From positions 1 to 64,000 of the forward strand of contig NZ_FTRU01000006.1 of assembly GCF_900148495.1 (NCBI RefSeq): a stretch of 64,000 bases of DNA, given 5' to 3'. The notes beneath the pieces were generated by a model, which was given only the letters and a program-made list of their open reading frames with translations, had not been told where the DNA came from and searched no databases. This DNA comes from Negativibacillus massiliensis. Lineage in GTDB: Bacteria; Bacillota; Clostridia; Oscillospirales; Ruminococcaceae. The translations under genes were made by a program, and so were the position numbers. This document shows positions 8,527-20,316 of the stretch, piece after piece. The first letter of the stretch is position 1. Every line of letters begins with the position of its first letter.

Positions 8527-9066
8527 TTACAGCTCAAAGGTATATGCCTGCGCGTTTGCAAGCAGGTTGTCGATCAAATTATCCTCTTTTCTGGAGCGTC
8601 CCGAATAACTGCTTACCGGAGCAAAAACACCGCCATGAGATACGATCAAAACGCTTTCATCCTTCTGCTCTTTATCTTTGAGACTGTCCAGAAAATCATA
8701 TACTCTTTTGTAAAAATCCTGGATATTCTCTGCTTTTTCATAGTGAACATCCGCATTGTAATCCCAAAACTTTCTGGTATCGAATTCTTCCCAGCGCTTT
8801 CCCTGAAATTCTCCCATATCACGCTCTGAGATTCTTTCATCGTAGGTAATTGGAACCTTTCTTCCTTCACAAATTACCTGCGCTGTCTGTCTGGCACGCA
8901 TCAGGGGAGAACAATAGACATGATCAAACTCCATATTGCTTAACAGCTCTGCTGTTTTTTGTGCCTGCTGCAAGCCCTTTTCATTTAATGGAATATCTGC
9001 CTTTCCCTGCTGTTTGCCCTGACTGTTCCAGTCAGTTTCTCCATGGCGCACAAATGTCACTTTCAT
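8527..9066 (-). CDS. Histidine phosphatase family protein (phosphoglycerate-mutase-like)
   Basis: 179 residues. N-terminal VRHGETDWN holds the nucleophilic histidine; YCSPLMRARQTAQ, ISERDMGEFQGK and VSHGG complete the family motif set. Substrates range from adenosylcobalamin precursors to small phosphate esters, so the exact role is open. The ribosome site (GGGGGAAT) begins inside the tail of a terminator hairpin, which leaves no room for a promoter after rluB. Confidence 0.88.
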   Translation of the reverse strand: MKVTFVRHGETDWNSQGKQQGKADIPLNEKGLQQAQKTAELLSNMEFDHVYCSPLMRARQTAQVICEGRKVPITYDERISERDMGEFQGKRWEEFDTRKFWDYNADVHYEKAENIQDFYKRVYDFLDSLKDKEQKDESVLIVSHGGVFAPVSSYSGRSRKEDNLIDNLLANAQAYTFEL

Positions 9067-9086
9067 TTTCCATTCCCCCGATAAGA

Positions 9087-9116
9087 AAAAAAGCGCAGGG
9101 CGGTTTCCTGCGCTCT
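9087..9116 (-). terminator. Terminator directly abutting the next gene's ribosome site
   Basis: Plus-strand AGCGCAGG (9092-9099) pairs with CCTGCGCT (9107-9114); on the minus strand the stem is followed by a T-run that leads at once into GGGGGAAT of the histidine phosphatase gene. Confidence 0.82.
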
Positions 9117-9135
9117 TTCAAAAATCTGATATTTT

Positions 9136-10122
9136 TTACATTCCGGAACCTTTTTTGGTAAACGGTTTGCCTGCGGCACCTTTGGAATATGGTTTTCCTT
9201 TTCTGCCTGCATCAAATGGGCGTCCCGGTCCCCGTGTTCCTCTGCGGTTTTCCTCCCGCATCTGAAAGTTTCTGCCTGCACTTCTGTCAGAAGAAACAAA
9301 GGCTGCTTTTTCTACCTGTGGTTTGCGCGGTCTTGCATTTCTGCCCAGAATTTCGTCATCCAGATCGTTTAACAGTTCCGGTGCACCGGAAGAAGCTTTG
9401 ATTGCATTGCGCAGCATTCCGATTTCTCCCGGGCGAAGCTCTCTCCATTTTCCTGGAGCCAGCATTCCTAATTTAAGCGGACCAATTGCAGTACGTTTCA
9501 GTCTTGCTACTTCCAGACCTACTGCTTCACACATCTTTCTGACCTGACGGTTTCTTCCTTCATAGATTACAACCTGCATAACCACTCTGCCAGGTTCCTT
9601 TTCCAGAACGGTAACATGGGCAGGACTTGTCTTTTTGCCATCGATCACAACGCCAGTAGAAAGCTGTACTACCTGCGCATCGCTGACATCCGGACGAACC
9701 GTTACACGGTAGGTTTTGGATACATGATGACTTGGGTGCATGATCAGGTTTGCAAACTCACCGTCATTGGTAAAGAGCAGCATACCTTCACTGTCCTTGT
9801 CCAGTCTGCCAATTGGATAAACTCGCTCCGGTACATCTTCCACAAGCTCCGCTACGCACTTTCTGCCCAGCTCATCGCTCATGGTGGTGACATATCCACG
9901 CGGTTTGTGCAGCATGATATAGTACTTTTGGCTGCTCTTCTGGAAATATACCCTTTCGCCGTCGATGGTAACGACATCGCGGTTCGGGTTGATTTTCTGG
10001 CCTAATAATGCAGGGCGTCCATTTACCTTGATCTTTCCCTGCTCAATCCATTCTTCAGCTTTTCTGCGGGATACAATTCTCTGCTCCGAAAGAACTTTCT
10101 GTATTCTGGTTCCTTTTTCCAT
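9136..10122 (-). CDS. rluB: Pseudouridine synthase, RluB/RsuA family
   Basis: 328 residues. An S4 RNA-binding domain (about 1-60, RIQKVLSEQRIVSRRKAEEWI) precedes the synthase domain with catalytic aspartate in GRLDKDSEGMLLFTND, then HPSHHVSKTYRV and EGRNRQVRKMCEAVG. It would make pseudouridine in large- or small-subunit rRNA. From about 255 the protein ends in a basic low-complexity tail rich in Arg, Gly and Lys (GRKGKPYSKGAAGKPFTKKG), longer than in the E. coli enzyme and probably an RNA-binding extension. In Firmicutes rluB usually follows scpAB; here it is apart from them. Confidence 0.93.
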   Translation of the reverse strand: MEKGTRIQKVLSEQRIVSRRKAEEWIEQGKIKVNGRPALLGQKINPNRDVVTIDGERVYFQKSSQKYYIMLHKPRGYVTTMSDELGRKCVAELVEDVPERVYPIGRLDKDSEGMLLFTNDGEFANLIMHPSHHVSKTYRVTVRPDVSDAQVVQLSTGVVIDGKKTSPAHVTVLEKEPGRVVMQVVIYEGRNRQVRKMCEAVGLEVARLKRTAIGPLKLGMLAPGKWRELRPGEIGMLRNAIKASSGAPELLNDLDDEILGRNARPRKPQVEKAAFVSSDRSAGRNFQMREENRRGTRGPGRPFDAGRKGKPYSKGAAGKPFTKKGSGM

Positions 10123-10169
10123 TCTAAACTCCTCTTTTACAAAATCGGATCCTTGTTGATATTACTCTT

Positions 10170-10198
10170 ATTGTAAGCGAAAGTATCTGTACTGTCAA
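10170..10198 (-). promoter_or_regulatory. Promoter of rluB
   Basis: Minus strand TTGACA (10193-10198), 17-bp spacer, TACAAT (10170-10175), 47 bp before the rluB start. Confidence 0.85.
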
Positions 10199-10243
10199 TC
10201 CATTTTGCATCGATACAATCAATCTGTTCTAACTTTTCTTCCC

Positions 10244-10272
10244 TTGAAAGAGGGGGGCAAATATGGTAAAAT
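10244..10272 (+). promoter_or_regulatory. Promoter of the DtxR-type regulator operon
   Basis: TTGAAA (10244-10249), 17-bp spacer, TAAAAT (10267-10272). The leader to the TTG start is about 85 nt. This promoter and that of rluB are divergent and 45 bp apart. Confidence 0.8.
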
Positions 10273-10363
10273 AACTGCATAAATCTTTTGATTTGTGACA
10301 TTATGATTCCTTCTCAATCCTATATTTCCAATCAATCATTTGATATGAAAGGAGCATCCTGCT

Positions 10364-10759
10364 TTGAAAATACAGGAATCCGGTGAAAACTATCTTGAAA
10401 CCATCCTGATGCTGGAGCAGAAAAACGGCTCTGTGCGCTCGATTGACATTGCAAATGAACTGGAATTTTCCAAACCAAGTGTCAGCCGCGCCATGAGTAT
10501 CTTAAAAACTGCCGGCTTTATTACTATGGATAAAAACAATCAGATCCTTCTGACTCCGGAAGGCCGCCAGAAGGCAGAATCGGTTTATGAACGCCATTGT
10601 CTGCTCAGCCGTTTTCTGGAAGAAATTCTGGGCGTCGACCACGATACTGCCAGCGCCGATGCCTGCCGCATCGAGCACGTTATCAGCGTCGAAACCTTCC
10701 AGAAAATCAAGGAATTCATTCGGGTACATGACCTCAAACAAGGTGAGGAACACAGATGA
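10364..10759 (+). CDS. DtxR/MntR-family metal-dependent transcriptional regulator
   Basis: 131 residues. An N-terminal winged helix-turn-helix (SGENYLETILML, SVRSIDIANELEFSKPSVSRAMSILKTAGFI) is followed by a dimerisation/metal region with RHCLLSRFLEEILGV and ADACRIEHVIS, the usual positions of Mn/Fe ligands (His and Glu/Cys). No C-terminal SH3 domain, so it resembles MntR. Start is TTG 10364, nine bases after AAAGGAG; no in-frame ATG fits. Its stop overlaps the mutY start (ATGA), so the two are translationally coupled, an unusual partner for a metal regulator. Confidence 0.85.
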   Translation: MKIQESGENYLETILMLEQKNGSVRSIDIANELEFSKPSVSRAMSILKTAGFITMDKNNQILLTPEGRQKAESVYERHCLLSRFLEEILGVDHDTASADACRIEHVISVETFQKIKEFIRVHDLKQGEEHR

Positions 10760-11883
10760 GATATAATCCCGATCACTGCAAGCGGCTCAAACAAATCGTT
10801 GAGCCGCTTTTGTTATGGTACCGCAAGGATCACCGTCAGCTTCCCTGGCGAGATAATCCTTCTCCCTATCGCGTCTGGGTATCGGAGATTATGCTCCAGC
10901 AGACCCGCGTGGAAGCGGTAAAACCTTATTTTGAACGATTTCTTCGGGAGCTTCCCACCATTGAGGATCTTGCTGAATGTCCAGAAGAAAAGCTTTTAAA
11001 GCTCTGGGAAGGTCTGGGATATTACAGCCGCGTCAGAAATATGCAAAAATGTGCACAGCAGGTCGTTTCGCTCTATCAGGGACAGTTTCCTGCCGACGAA
11101 TCACTGCTCAAAAAACTGCCCGGCATCGGCGACTATACCGCTGGAGCTGTCGCTTCCATTGCGTTTGATCTTCCCGTCCCTGCTGTGGATGGAAATGTTC
11201 TTCGGGTATTGACCCGTGTTCTCTCCTGTGATGAGGATATTACTCTGCCTAAAACCAAGGAAACTTTTCGCCAGCTTTTGCTCGAAGTGGAACCTTCTCC
11301 GGGAGCCGGTGATTTCAACCAGTCCTTGATGGAACTGGGTGCTATGGTCTGCCTGCCAAACGGTGCACCACAGTGCCTTGTCTGCCCGCTGTCTTCCCTT
11401 TGTCAGGCTCACCTGGAAGGAAAGGAACTTTTCTTTCCAGTAAAGCCTCCTAAAAAAGAACGCAAAATTCAGGAACGAACCCTATTTTTGTTTGATTGTC
11501 AAATCGGGACACAGCAGGAAAAATATACCCTTCTCCACCAAAGGGAAGCAAAGGGCGTTCTTGCCGGAATGTGGGAATTTCCTGCTGAGGAATCTGCTCT
11601 TTCCAAAGCTCAGGCAGACTGCGCTGCTCACAAACTGTGTTCGTTGATGGGGCTGGATTTTGAAGGCGTCTCTCCTGAAAAACCATCCCGCCACATTTTC
11701 ACCCACATCGAGTGGAAAATGTCAGCATGGCAGGTTCGTGCTTTTGCAAAAACGCTTCCACAAAATCTGCCGGATGGCTTTCTTCTAATTCCTGCCTCAC
11801 AGATTGGAGATACAGAACAATCTAACATTGCTTTGCCTTCTGCCTTTAAAGCATATCGAAAGCGCTTTGTTTCCTCTTTTTAA
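10756..11883 (+). CDS. mutY: A/G-specific adenine glycosylase MutY
   Basis: 375 residues. Removes adenine mispaired with 8-oxoguanine. Visible: SEIMLQQTRVEAV (Glu44), helix-hairpin-helix LPGIGDYTAG (121-130), catalytic Asp145 in PAVDGNVLR, the [4Fe-4S] cysteines Cys199, Cys207, Cys210 and Cys216, and a NUDIX-like C-terminal domain from about 235 (LLHQREAKGVLAGMWEFP) that recognises 8-oxoG. The first cysteine gap is seven residues (C-x7-C-x2-C-x5-C), one longer than in E. coli. It overlaps the regulator gene by four bases and is followed 39 bp later by azlC. Confidence 0.95.
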   Translation: MRYNPDHCKRLKQIVEPLLLWYRKDHRQLPWRDNPSPYRVWVSEIMLQQTRVEAVKPYFERFLRELPTIEDLAECPEEKLLKLWEGLGYYSRVRNMQKCAQQVVSLYQGQFPADESLLKKLPGIGDYTAGAVASIAFDLPVPAVDGNVLRVLTRVLSCDEDITLPKTKETFRQLLLEVEPSPGAGDFNQSLMELGAMVCLPNGAPQCLVCPLSSLCQAHLEGKELFFPVKPPKKERKIQERTLFLFDCQIGTQQEKYTLLHQREAKGVLAGMWEFPAEESALSKAQADCAAHKLCSLMGLDFEGVSPEKPSRHIFTHIEWKMSAWQVRAFAKTLPQNLPDGFLLIPASQIGDTEQSNIALPSAFKAYRKRFVSSF

Positions 11884-11922
11884 TTGCTTTTTCTATATTT
11901 CCCGGAAAGGGGAGATTTTTTC

Positions 11923-12621
11923 ATGTCAAACAAATTAAAAGCAGCAAAAGCTGCCTTTCCTCTCACCATTCCCGTTTTATGCGGATATTTTTTTACCGGC
12001 ATGGCGTTTGGTCTGTTAATGTACAGTGGGGGTTACCCCTGGTACTGGGCTGCCTTGTGCAGTATTTTTATCTATGCCGGTTCCATGCAGTTTGTTGCGG
12101 TCAATTTCTTTGCAGGTGGTTTTTCACTGCTGCAGATTGCCCTGATGACCCTTGCAGTCAACATCCGGCACATGTTCTATGGAATCTCCTTTCTTGACCG
12201 CTTTTCTAAAATGGGAAAGAAAAAGCCCTATATGATTTTTTCGCTCACCGATGAGACCTATTCTCTCCTGTGCTCAGCAAAAGTTCCCGAAGGTGTAGAA
12301 GAAAACTCCTTCTTTTTCTGCATTGCACTTTTTGACCAGCTTTACTGGATTGCTGGAACGCTTGCCGGCTGTGTTGCCGGTGCACTCATCACCTTTGATA
12401 CCACCGGAATCGATTTTGCCATGACAGCTTTGTTCACCGTCATCCTGGTAGAGCAATTGGAACAAAAGTCAAACCGTTCTCCCGCACTGATTGGTGCTCT
12501 TTGTGCCCTTGTGGGACTGATCATGTTTGGTCGTGACAGTTTCCTGATTCCAGCTCTAATCTGCGCTGCGGCAATTTTGCTGATTTCCCGTAAACGTCTA
12601 ACTGCAAAGGAGGAACAATAA
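11923..12621 (+). CDS. azlC: Branched-chain amino acid exporter, large subunit AzlC
   Basis: 232 residues, several membrane segments, with the family features PLTIPVLCGYFFTGMAFG, YAGSMQFVAV, NIRHMFYG and FSLTDETYSLL. With AzlD it forms an exporter known for 4-azaleucine and branched-chain amino acids. ATG 11923 lies nine bases after GGGGAG; upstream codons in the same frame lack a ribosome site. azlD starts one base after its stop. Confidence 0.92.
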   Translation: MSNKLKAAKAAFPLTIPVLCGYFFTGMAFGLLMYSGGYPWYWAALCSIFIYAGSMQFVAVNFFAGGFSLLQIALMTLAVNIRHMFYGISFLDRFSKMGKKKPYMIFSLTDETYSLLCSAKVPEGVEENSFFFCIALFDQLYWIAGTLAGCVAGALITFDTTGIDFAMTALFTVILVEQLEQKSNRSPALIGALCALVGLIMFGRDSFLIPALICAAAILLISRKRLTAKEEQ

Positions 12622-12622
12622 T

Positions 12623-12958
12623 ATGGTTTCTTCTATGACGGCACTGCTGATCATCGCAGTCACTGCACTGTTTACTTTTCTGACCCGCGCAGTTCCATTT
12701 TTATTCTTTGGCGGCAAAAAAACTTCTCCTCCCTGGATTCTATTTCTCGGCAGAGTACTTCCACCCGCCATCATCGCCATTTTGGTTATCTACTGTCTGC
12801 GAAATATTACCCCGACAGCGTCTCCCTTTGGAATCCCCGAAATCATTGCGGTCCTGACAGCGGCAGGACTTCAAAAATATAAACACAACAACCTGCTGAG
12901 TATTTTGTGTTCCACAGTGTTATACATGATTATGGTACAGACCATCTTCTCTGCATGA
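12623..12958 (+). CDS. azlD: Branched-chain amino acid exporter, small subunit AzlD
   Basis: 111 residues with about four membrane segments; LTRAVPFLFFGGKK and GRVLPPAIIAILVIYCLRN are typical of AzlD. Coupled to azlC by a one-base gap with GGAGG inside the azlC end. The pair makes one exporter. Confidence 0.92.
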   Translation: MVSSMTALLIIAVTALFTFLTRAVPFLFFGGKKTSPPWILFLGRVLPPAIIAILVIYCLRNITPTASPFGIPEIIAVLTAAGLQKYKHNNLLSILCSTVLYMIMVQTIFSA

Positions 12959-12984
12959 TGGCTTTTTGGAAAGGAGAAAGCGGC

Positions 12985-13875
12985 ATGAACAACCAAGGAA
13001 AGGTAACAATTTTAATTGAGAACGAGCGCGGTGCCGGATGTACCGAGGAGATGTCCAATGAACATGGTCTTTCCATGCTCATCGAAAAAGGCGATACCCG
13101 CATCCTGATGGATACCGGAGCAAGCGGAGCATTTTTTAAAAACGCACAACAGCTTGGGGTTTCACTGGAAGGTCTTAGTGCAATCGTGTTTTCCCATAAC
13201 CACTACGACCATACCGGAGGCATCCTCACACTGCTCGAAAACTGTCCTGATACACCGATCTATCTTCGTGCCGAAGCAAAACGCCGCTTCTACCGCAAGA
13301 AGGACAATCACTTTAACTACCATGGAGAACCTCAGGATACCTTTTTAAGTCAGAACAGCTGCTTTCATTTTATCGACCAGATTTCTGCTGACGTTGAAAT
13401 TGCTCCGGGATTTTTTATCCTCAACAATCACCTTCACCGCGAAGATTTTTATTGCCATGACCGTCAGCGCTTTTACTATCAGAAGGACGGTGTTCCGGTT
13501 CCGGACGATTTCTGCCATGAACAATTTCTCCTCATGCGTGATCCGAATGGTGACACCATCTTTACCTCGTGCAGCCACAACGGAATCATCAATATCATCG
13601 ATACGGTACGCACTCTCTTCCCACAGGATACCATCCGCTATGTCATTGGCGGCTTCCACCTTAAGGCACACCGCCCTGACCAAAACGGCGTGATGCAGGA
13701 AACTATCAACTGCTCACTCGACTTTGCCCATCAGACCGCACGGCATCTTGACCAGCACGTTACCGGACATATCTATACCTGTCACTGTACCGGCGAGGTT
13801 GGCTGTTCTGTTCTGGGTGATATTCTCAAGGATAAGATCACCTATGTCCGCACCGGCGATGTGCTGTTTTTATAA
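12985..13875 (+). CDS. Metallo-beta-lactamase-fold hydrolase (COG1237-like)
   Basis: 296 residues. Metal-binding SHNHYDHTGG at about 68-77 is the H-x-H-x-D-H signature; a second histidine site is in FTSCSHNG and a third in GGFHLKAH. The layout (VTILIENE opening, DTGASGAFFKNA before the metal motif, and a C-terminal TGHIYTCHCTGE) recalls the archaeal/clostridial family related to dihydropterin-ribofuranosyl-aminobenzene phosphate synthase, whose bacterial members have no settled function. ATG 12985 follows AAGGAG; the open frame begins inside azlD. Part of the plus-strand run from 10364. Confidence 0.82.
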   Translation: MNNQGKVTILIENERGAGCTEEMSNEHGLSMLIEKGDTRILMDTGASGAFFKNAQQLGVSLEGLSAIVFSHNHYDHTGGILTLLENCPDTPIYLRAEAKRRFYRKKDNHFNYHGEPQDTFLSQNSCFHFIDQISADVEIAPGFFILNNHLHREDFYCHDRQRFYYQKDGVPVPDDFCHEQFLLMRDPNGDTIFTSCSHNGIINIIDTVRTLFPQDTIRYVIGGFHLKAHRPDQNGVMQETINCSLDFAHQTARHLDQHVTGHIYTCHCTGEVGCSVLGDILKDKITYVRTGDVLFL

Positions 13876-13911
13876 GAGCCAGCTTGTCTTCTCTAGAAAA
13901 GGAGCCTTCTT

Positions 13912-14235
13912 ATGTCATCCTCTCCGCAATATCTTCAGTTTGTTCTGGAGCAGCTTTCTGATCTTCCTTCCATTGCCTGGCGTCCCATGATGGGAGAATA
14001 TATCCTGTATTATCAGGATAAGATTATCGGCGGCATCTATGATAACCGCCTTTTGATAAAACCGGTAAAGTCCGCTCTTTCTCTACTGAAAGATCCTGTG
14101 TATGAAACTCCTTATCCGGGTGCAAAACAAATGCTGCTGATTCAGCAATTGGAAGACAAAGACTTTTTGACTTCTCTAATCAAAACTATTTATGATGATC
14201 TTCCCACCCCAAAGCCAAAGAAGAAAAAGCAGTAA
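13912..14235 (+). CDS. TfoX/Sxy N-terminal domain protein
   Basis: 107 residues consisting of a TfoX-N domain alone (WRPMMGEYILYYQDKIIGGIYDNRLLIKP) and a lysine-rich end (PKPKKKKQ). In gamma-proteobacteria the full-length protein regulates competence; stand-alone N-domains in Firmicutes are uncharacterised. Start ATG follows AAAGGAG. It is the last gene before a strong terminator. Confidence 0.82.
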   Translation: MSSSPQYLQFVLEQLSDLPSIAWRPMMGEYILYYQDKIIGGIYDNRLLIKPVKSALSLLKDPVYETPYPGAKQMLLIQQLEDKDFLTSLIKTIYDDLPTPKPKKKKQ

Positions 14236-14270
14236 AAAGACCTGTACTGAATAATCAGTACAGGTCTTTT
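14235..14270. terminator. Bidirectional terminator between convergent operons
   Basis: Sixteen-base perfect arms (14235-14250 and 14255-14270) around ATAA with core GACCTGTACTGA, A4/T4 flanks. Ends the plus-strand run and the minus-strand galactoside cluster. Confidence 0.92.
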
Positions 14271-14277
14271 CTTTTGG

Positions 14278-14736
14278 CTATTTTTGCTCGAGCTCTAAAA
14301 GCTTTTGCTTAATCCAGATTCCACCGCCATATCCAACCAATTTTCCGTTTGCACCGATTACTCGATGGCATGGAATCAAAATTGGAATCGGGTTTTTATT
14401 GTTCGCCATTCCCACCGCACGGCTTGCCTTTGGATTACCAATTTGAGCCGCTACCTGCCCATAACTCATGGTTTTTCCATAAGGGATGGTACACAGCGCA
14501 TTCCACACTGATTTCTGAAAATCGGTCCCTTTGGGATTGAGTGGAATGTCAAACTCTTTTCTGTTACCTGCAAAATACTCCGACAGCTCCTGTGCTGCCT
14601 TTCGCAGGGTCGGCGTATCTGATTGCTCCACGTTTGCTGGTGTGTCACGTTCAAACAATAGGCGTACAATCTTTCCGTCCTCTTCTTCAAGCAGCAGCTT
14701 TCCCAGAACAGACGGTATCATCATACAGTGTTTCAT
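14278..14736 (-). CDS. ogt: Methylated-DNA-protein cysteine methyltransferase
   Basis: 152 residues. Suicide repair of O6-alkylguanine: acceptor Cys123 in IPCHRVIG, preceded by the helix-turn-helix YGQVAAQIGNPKASRAVGMANNKNP. Size and lack of an Ada domain fit Ogt. It starts six bases after lacZ and is the last gene of that cluster, presumably co-transcribed by proximity and not by function. Confidence 0.95.
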   Translation of the reverse strand: MKHCMMIPSVLGKLLLEEEDGKIVRLLFERDTPANVEQSDTPTLRKAAQELSEYFAGNRKEFDIPLNPKGTDFQKSVWNALCTIPYGKTMSYGQVAAQIGNPKASRAVGMANNKNPIPILIPCHRVIGANGKLVGYGGGIWIKQKLLELEQK

Positions 14737-14742
14737 ATCGCT

Positions 14743-17799
<3,057 letters not shown>

Positions 17800-17845
17800 T
17801 TATTTTTCCCGTCAGGCTTTGGAATTTAAATATTTTTCCTGCCGG

Positions 17846-18778
17846 TTATTTTTCCTTTTCTTCAAACAAAAGTTCTGCTTCAGGCAGTTCCTTTTCACCC
17901 TTCTTCGGCAGTTTTAATTCGGTCATCAGGATAGAGATCAGAATGATCAATCCTCCCAAAACCATGTTCACTGTCAGCTTATCATAACCTAAAATCACCG
18001 AGAATACTGTTCCAAACAACGATTCGGTTGCCAGGATAATCGCTGCTTTTGCTGATTCGACATGCTGCTGCGCTGTGGTCTGCAAAAAGTAACACAGGCA
18101 GGTGCTGAAAATTCCCAAATAAGCAACTGCTGCCATACCGCTTGCGGAACCAAATGCTCCAAAATTGCGGTCGGTCAGCATAAAGGTGATAAATCCTAAA
18201 ACAGTTGCAACGGCAAACTGTAAAAATACAACAACCTTAGCATCCATCTTCTGTGCCAGAACACCGGTTGTAATAATCTGGCAGGCAAACAGCAATGCAC
18301 AAAGCAGCGTCAGCAGATCTCCCAGTTTAAACGAAATTCCGGTGGAAAAGTTAAACGACAAAATTCCGATTCCAAGCAGGCATAAAAAGGAAGAAATAAA
18401 GATCTTAAGACTCGGACGCTTTTTGCTGATGATCCACCACAAAAATGGTACCATTACAACATTGGATGCGGTAATGAATGCGTTATTGGATGGAGTCGTA
18501 TATTGTAATCCAACGGTCTGAACATAAAACGCCAAAAACAAAAACAGTCCGATTACGATACCGCCCTTTAAATGTTCCTTTTTCATGTTCGCTTTCAGGT
18601 CCTTGTAAAAAACCACGCCAATGATGATGGTCGCAATCGCAAAACGTACGAACATAATAAAAGCGGAACTCAAGTTAGCATCCAGTGCCATCTGAGATGC
18701 AACAAATCCAGACCCCCAGATAATTGCAACCAGAAGCAGCGAAATGTTGCTCAGCACCTGTATTTTTTGTTTACCCAT
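17846..18778 (-). CDS. EamA/DMT-family transporter
   Basis: 310 residues with ten membrane segments in two five-helix EamA repeats (VAIIWGSGFVASQMALDA near the start, LCALLFACQIITTGVLA in the second half) and a charged tail. Relatives export amino acids, metabolites or nucleotide sugars. ATG 18778 follows AAGGAG; the frame runs into the MATE gene upstream without another ribosome site. Located between MATE and lacZ in the galactoside cluster; the substrate is unknown. Confidence 0.88.
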   Translation of the reverse strand: MGKQKIQVLSNISLLLVAIIWGSGFVASQMALDANLSSAFIMFVRFAIATIIIGVVFYKDLKANMKKEHLKGGIVIGLFLFLAFYVQTVGLQYTTPSNNAFITASNVVMVPFLWWIISKKRPSLKIFISSFLCLLGIGILSFNFSTGISFKLGDLLTLLCALLFACQIITTGVLAQKMDAKVVVFLQFAVATVLGFITFMLTDRNFGAFGSASGMAAVAYLGIFSTCLCYFLQTTAQQHVESAKAAIILATESLFGTVFSVILGYDKLTVNMVLGGLIILISILMTELKLPKKGEKELPEAELLFEEKEK

Positions 18779-18806
18779 TGCTCTTTCTCCTTCTATCCTA
18801 AAAAAA

Positions 18807-20159
18807 TTATGAATGGGCAAGCTGATATTTTTCAAGCCAGCCCGATTTGTGATAATATATCAGCATGGTCAGCGCGCTGGTAAGCCATGTCAGAGAATAT
18901 CCCAGAAAAACGATGATGATGCTGTGTGCAAACGGCATAGCAAGCGTAATCCAAATCATGCGCAGGACACACATATTTCCGATCAGAGCAAGCATCGGAA
19001 CCATTGAGATACCTGCACCTCTGACAACACCACAATAGGTGTGTGCAATTGCAAGGCACAGATATCCCGGAACCAGAAAATGCATCATCTGTGTTGCATA
19101 GTGCAGCACCTGTGTATCCGACGAAAAGACCTTTAACAGATTTCCGCCAAACAAAAACAGTACAACTGAAATCACTATGGTAACTGCACAGGACATCTTC
19201 AGGCAGGTGTTGGCACCTTTTTTCACGCGCTCATAGTTTTTCGCACCGACATTTTGTCCGGTAAAGGTTGTAATTGCCATGGAAAAGCTCATAACCGGCA
19301 GGATGGCAAACCCATCAATCTTGGTATAAGCACTGCATCCCGCTACTGCTGCGGCTCCAAAGCTGTTGATATTGTACTGCACAATAATGTTGGAAAATGA
19401 AATAACCGCATTTTGGATTCCGCCCGGCAGACCAATCCGGATGGTTTCCAGCAGAACATCCTTATGAAAACGAATCTCTTTCAAAACCAACCGATAGCTT
19501 TCCCTGCTCATCGAAAGACGAATCAAAACAAGGCAGGCAGAGATCACCTGTGCAATCAAAGTTGCCCAAGCCACCCCTGCAACACCCATTTGTACTTTGA
19601 TAACAAAAACAAGGTCCAGAATAATGTTGACCACACTGGATACAATCAGAAAATACAGCGGCGATTTGGAATCTCCCACTGCACGCAGGATTCCCGATCC
19701 CATGTTGTAGATCATCAGCGCTATGATTCCCATAAAATAGATCTGTAAATAGGTAATCGAACCTTCCATAACTTCGCTTGGCGTGTTCATCCATTGCAGA
19801 ATTTGAGGTGAAAACAAAACGCCAATTGCACCCATCACAACACCGGAAACCAGACACAATGCAATGGTGGTATGCACTCCATCATGCACCCCTTTGTCAT
19901 CCTGCGCGCCAAAAAATCGCGCAATTACAACACCGGCACCGGTTCCCAGTCCGGTGAACAGACCAACCAGAAGGTTAATGATCGGCGTACTTGCACCTAC
20001 TGATGCCAATGCGTTTGCACCAATATAGTTTCCAACAACGATCGAGTCTACCGTGTTGTAAAACTGCTGAAACAAATTTCCAAGCAGCAAGGGAAGCGCA
20101 AACCAAAACAGCTGCTTCCAGATCACACCCTCGGTCATCAGTCCCTTGTTTTCTTTCAT
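18807..20159 (-). CDS. MATE family efflux transporter
   Basis: 450 residues with twelve membrane segments. FALPLLLGNLFQQFYNTVDSIVVGNYIG, GLFTGLGTGAGVVIARFFGA and GLPGGIQNAVISFSN are typical of NorM/DinF-like multidrug exporters driven by sodium or protons. Start ATG 20159 follows GGAAAGAGAG; the earlier in-frame Met codons lie in the promoter-like region. In the same orientation as galA and EamA, 157 bp after galA. Confidence 0.93.
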   Translation of the reverse strand: MKENKGLMTEGVIWKQLFWFALPLLLGNLFQQFYNTVDSIVVGNYIGANALASVGASTPIINLLVGLFTGLGTGAGVVIARFFGAQDDKGVHDGVHTTIALCLVSGVVMGAIGVLFSPQILQWMNTPSEVMEGSITYLQIYFMGIIALMIYNMGSGILRAVGDSKSPLYFLIVSSVVNIILDLVFVIKVQMGVAGVAWATLIAQVISACLVLIRLSMSRESYRLVLKEIRFHKDVLLETIRIGLPGGIQNAVISFSNIIVQYNINSFGAAAVAGCSAYTKIDGFAILPVMSFSMAITTFTGQNVGAKNYERVKKGANTCLKMSCAVTIVISVVLFLFGGNLLKVFSSDTQVLHYATQMMHFLVPGYLCLAIAHTYCGVVRGAGISMVPMLALIGNMCVLRMIWITLAMPFAHSIIIVFLGYSLTWLTSALTMLIYYHKSGWLEKYQLAHS

Positions 20160-20316
20160 ATAACCACTCTCTTTCCTTTTCTCCCCGGATTTTCTTTCTG
20201 CCAGGTTACTCATAATACACGTTACTATGCTATCATAAGCATCTGTCCGCTGCAAGAGAGTGGTTATTTTTCAAGTCAATTCTCTAAAAACACTGTCACT
20301 TATTTGGATAATACTT

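Noticed and set aside
20221-20245. Inverted repeat ATGCTATCATAAGCAT ahead of the MATE gene as an operator
   Set aside because: Arms are only 5 bp and no convincing promoter accompanies it; co-transcription from galA is also possible.
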